Shown here: positions 61,654 to 64,000 of the stretch, in pieces
How positions within the stretch are numbered: position 1 is the stretch's first letter
Layout of the letters: each line of letters opens with the position of its first letter
Assembly (NCBI RefSeq): GCF_003990915.1
Contig: NZ_BHXQ01000002.1
Span: 310,001 to 374,000 of the forward strand
Length of the DNA: 64,000 nt
DNA from: Chryseotalea sanaruensis
GTDB taxonomy: Bacteria > Bacteroidota > Bacteroidia > Cytophagales > Cyclobacteriaceae
Direction: 5' to 3'
The notes under the pieces: generated by a model
The model's database searches: none
The model's input: only the letters and a program-made list of their open reading frames with translations
Told to the model about the DNA's origin: nothing
Translations under genes and position numbers: made by a program

Positions 61654-61827
61654 TTATGCAGCCTTAGATAACTTATCTTCTTTTACAGTATTGGTTCTAA
61701 CCTCTTTTGATTCGAGATCAAACCACTTTACTTCAACGATGTTGTTCTTAATATACCTTAACACTTCCATCACTTTGCCGTCTACCTTGTTGCGAACACG
61801 TTCGCCCTTCTTGAACAATTTCCTCAT
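61654..61827 (-). CDS. Small DUF2158/YodC-like protein
   Basis: 57 residues from ATG 61827 (MRKLFKKGERVRNKVDGKVM); an ATG nine bases upstream is possible. The pattern FKKGERVRNKVDGKVMEVL ... VEVKWFDLESKEVRTNTV resembles YodC/DUF2158 proteins (a short SH3-like barrel with a conserved VxWF). Cytoplasmic, function unknown. A strong terminator lies directly downstream. Confidence 0.78.
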   Translation of the reverse strand: MRKLFKKGERVRNKVDGKVMEVLRYIKNNIVEVKWFDLESKEVRTNTVKEDKLSKAA

Positions 61828-61924
61828 ATAATACAATAACGAATTTGTTAATTTTAAACCAAAATACGAATCAAAACTTAAAAGTCAAGTGTTTGACTGG
61901 AATGCTTTTGATGACACTAATCAC

Positions 61925-63415
61925 TTACATCCTGAAAGCGTAGTTAAATTCTCTAGGGAAGTCATCGTAAGTCCCACTTAAAATAACGAGGTCACCTGCT
62001 TTTTTGTTCTTTAATTCTTCGTTAAATTCTTTAACGGATTTAACCTCGGTATCGTTCACCCTGGTAATGATGAAGCCCTCCCTCATTTCTGTATAACGAG
62101 CCAATTTACCATTGCCCAAAGATTTTACCCTTACACCATTTTCCAAATCTAGTTGCTTCAACACCTTGGTGTCTATTTCTTCTAGCTCTATTCCTAAGGC
62201 AACAAGGCTACTTCGTTCTTCGGGTTTTATTATCTCTGTGTTACCATTACGCCCTATCAAGGTTACGGTATACTTCATCTCTTTCCCTCTTCTATTCACC
62301 GTAACTTCTACTTTGTCACCAGGACGTTTAAGTCCAATGTACTCTGTTAAAGCGGTACTGCTTTTAATTGAGGTGTTATCTAGTTTAATTACAACGTCAC
62401 CTTCTTTAATCCCCGCATCCTTTGCTGCACTCTTTTCAGCAAAACCAGACACATAAGCTCCTTCAATAATATCCAGGTCGTACTGCTTTGCCAAATCCTT
62501 GTTAACACTCGCCACAGATACACCCAACCAACCACGTTGCACTACTCCAAACTTTATAATGTCTTCTACAATTTTACTCACAATACCAGAAGGTACAGCA
62601 AAACCATAACCAGAATAAGAACCTGTTGGACTCGCAATCGCTGTGTTGATGCCTAACAATCCACCATTCAAATCCACCAATGCTCCACCGCTATTTCCAG
62701 GGTTAATGGCAGCATCTGTTTGTATAAACGATTCAATGGCTGTGCTTCCTTTTTCTGTAATCCCCTCGCGATTCACAATGCCAATGTTTCTTCCTTTGGC
62801 ACTAATAATTCCTGCAGTTACAGTGGAGTTCAAGTTAAAAGGATTGCCAACTGCCAACACCCACTGCCCTACCTTTGCCTGATCTGAATCTACGAAAGCC
62901 AAAAAGGGAAGATTGGTTTCTTTCACTTTTAACACAGCCAAATCTGTGTCAGGATCTATGCCAACTACCTCTGCATTAAATGATCTATTGTCATTTAGGG
63001 TCACTTCAACTATGTCAGCGTCTTTAACAACGTGATTGTTGGTCACTATATAACCATCTGCATTAATAATAACACCTGAACCGGTTGATTGACTCGGTTG
63101 ACTACCGCGACCTTGTGGAGATGGTGTGCCGAAAAATTCTCGAAATGGATCAAAAGGCTGTTGGTTCTCTCTTGTGCTTTGTTTTTGTGTTGAGCGAATG
63201 TGCACCACAGCCTTCGTTACTTTTTCTGCTGTTGTTGTAAAATCTAGTGGCACTGCCTCTCCGTTTTCATTAAAGGAGTATGCTACTTTTGTAATGGGTG
63301 TGCCATTTACATATTGTGTTTTACTCACATCATCGTTACCTAACCAACGGTAAGCGGCTATCGTAAATACACTGCCAAGCACTGCGGCAAAAAAGATTGA
63401 TGCAAATTGTTTCAT
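61925..63415 (-). CDS. Do/HtrA-family serine protease
   Basis: 496 residues with a signal anchor/peptide (MKQFASIFFAAVLGSVFTIA). Trypsin-like triad: His in IVTNNHVVKDAD, Asp in DPDTDLAVLKV, Ser in INPGNSGGALVD. Two PDZ domains follow (VQRGWLGVSVASVNKDLAKQ; and a second from about residue 390). A Gln/Ser-rich loop precedes the His (SPQGRGSQPSQSTGSG). It is a periplasmic quality-control protease and chaperone (DegP/DegQ type). The gap 63416-63696 upstream shows no gene or clear element. Confidence 0.94.
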   Translation of the reverse strand: MKQFASIFFAAVLGSVFTIAAYRWLGNDDVSKTQYVNGTPITKVAYSFNENGEAVPLDFTTTAEKVTKAVVHIRSTQKQSTRENQQPFDPFREFFGTPSPQGRGSQPSQSTGSGVIINADGYIVTNNHVVKDADIVEVTLNDNRSFNAEVVGIDPDTDLAVLKVKETNLPFLAFVDSDQAKVGQWVLAVGNPFNLNSTVTAGIISAKGRNIGIVNREGITEKGSTAIESFIQTDAAINPGNSGGALVDLNGGLLGINTAIASPTGSYSGYGFAVPSGIVSKIVEDIIKFGVVQRGWLGVSVASVNKDLAKQYDLDIIEGAYVSGFAEKSAAKDAGIKEGDVVIKLDNTSIKSSTALTEYIGLKRPGDKVEVTVNRRGKEMKYTVTLIGRNGNTEIIKPEERSSLVALGIELEEIDTKVLKQLDLENGVRVKSLGNGKLARYTEMREGFIITRVNDTEVKSVKEFNEELKNKKAGDLVILSGTYDDFPREFNYAFRM

Positions 63416-63696
63416 GTGTTTATAATTTTAGTTTAATGTCACATGGAATGGCCATATAATTATTTGTGATTTGTGAGGATCATATACATGACCATTTCAT
63501 AGTTCTATCTGATTTTTTAATGTCTATTTATCCTCAAAAATCAGGCAAGTCAGCAAAAAATGAAATTTTGTCAGTTTGAGAAAGTCAAAAATTCCTTCCA
63601 ACGCCTTCATGCCTTCTAATTAATGCTACAACGTTTAATTAATCAAATGGGTTCTTAAATACTTAATGTGTGGCATTAGTATGCGTAATTTGCAGG

Positions 63697-64000
63697 ATGA
63701 TCATCAGCGGTATAATAGTTTTAAAAAAAGGTAAAGAAATTTCTTTACAGCGTTTCCACCCATGGCTGTTTTCTGGTGCCATTCAAAAAATGGAGGGCCT
63801 GGTTAACGATGGCGTTTGGGTAGAAGTTAGGGATGCCAATAATAAAACCCTTGGCTTCGGCCATTATCAAAACGGGAGCATTGCTGTGCGCATGCTTACC
63901 TTCGATTCAGTTACCCCTGATGAATCTTTTTACACTAAAAAATTAGCTCAAGCTTTATCGCTCAGAGCGTCCGCTTATCTACCCTCCATGCATACCAACT
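63697..64000 (+). CDS. RlmI-like 23S rRNA cytosine methyltransferase (5' part; runs off window)
   Basis: The frame starts at ATG 63697 and is still open at the right edge after 101 codons. The N-terminus (GIIVLKKGKEISLQRFHPWL, then FSGAIQKMEGLVNDGVWVEV) is the PUA-type RNA-binding domain of the RlmI/RlmK family (class I rRNA m5C methyltransferases), with the HPWLFSGAI signature. The SAM-binding domain lies beyond the window. It would methylate C1962 (E. coli numbering) of 23S rRNA if it is a true RlmI. Confidence 0.88.
   Translation, partial: MIISGIIVLKKGKEISLQRFHPWLFSGAIQKMEGLVNDGVWVEVRDANNKTLGFGHYQNGSIAVRMLTFDSVTPDESFYTKKLAQALSLRASAYLPSMHTN

Overview
The window is a stretch of about 40% G+C chromosome from a member of the Bacteroidota, most likely a Cytophagales-type environmental bacterium. 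The sequence signs are a type IX secretion (T9SS) C-terminal sorting domain on a giant secreted protein, an ECF sigma / FecR / STN-TonB receptor cassette, SDDE-type lipoprotein export signals, at least one promoter of the Bacteroidota form TTTG-N19-TAnnTTTG, and typical family members such as PF10108 exonuclease, YraN, DUF2256 and a class III-like PPK2. No tRNA, rRNA, CRISPR or insertion sequence was seen.

Layout. 1-13405 (leftward): a secretion block with two copies of a module (a ~248-aa secreted Kre9/KNH-like protein followed by a very large BNR/Fn3 protein), an exported caspase-fold peptidase between them, and two small secreted proteins of unknown function. 13546-15858: Rieske protein, exported M20 amidohydrolase, thiol peroxidase. 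15944-23930 (rightward): ECF sigma factor, FecR anti-sigma, TonB receptor, an extremely acidic lipoprotein, a beta-propeller lipoprotein and a beta-propeller phytase, which together look like a self-regulated phytate/phosphate acquisition locus. 23966-25006: DUF2256 and a MORN-like secreted protein.

25007-32460 is the most unusual part. A lipoprotein gene occurs three times in tandem. All copies share an almost identical ~308-329 residue N-terminal region, but their C-terminal domains differ: two carry a permuted-papain-like (His...Asn-Cys) domain and one a zincin-like HEAFH domain. Each is followed at once by a small lipoprotein gene that changes together with the C-terminal domain. The third copy has lost its start and signal peptide. 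The block is flanked and punctuated by palindromic REP-like repeats. This is the layout of a polymorphic toxin/immunity locus with an orphan cassette; toxin activity is an inference.

32465-64000 is mostly housekeeping: UvrA, an ECF sigma with an overlapping putative anti-sigma, GNAT, glycosyltransferase, polyprenyl synthetase, a PolB-like exonuclease with RNase R, a GH113-like hydrolase, LipB, a SIS-family sugar isomerase, YraN, a surface nuclease, PPK2, acyl-CoA ligase, NADP-type glutamate dehydrogenase, a SigZ-like sigma factor beside a possible 17-aa Cys/Gly-rich peptide, PAP2 and PhoD phosphatases, IspH (without a normal start codon), HtrA and the start of an RlmI-like methyltransferase. 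Several phosphate-related genes (phytase, PPK2, PAP2, PhoD) are spread across the window.
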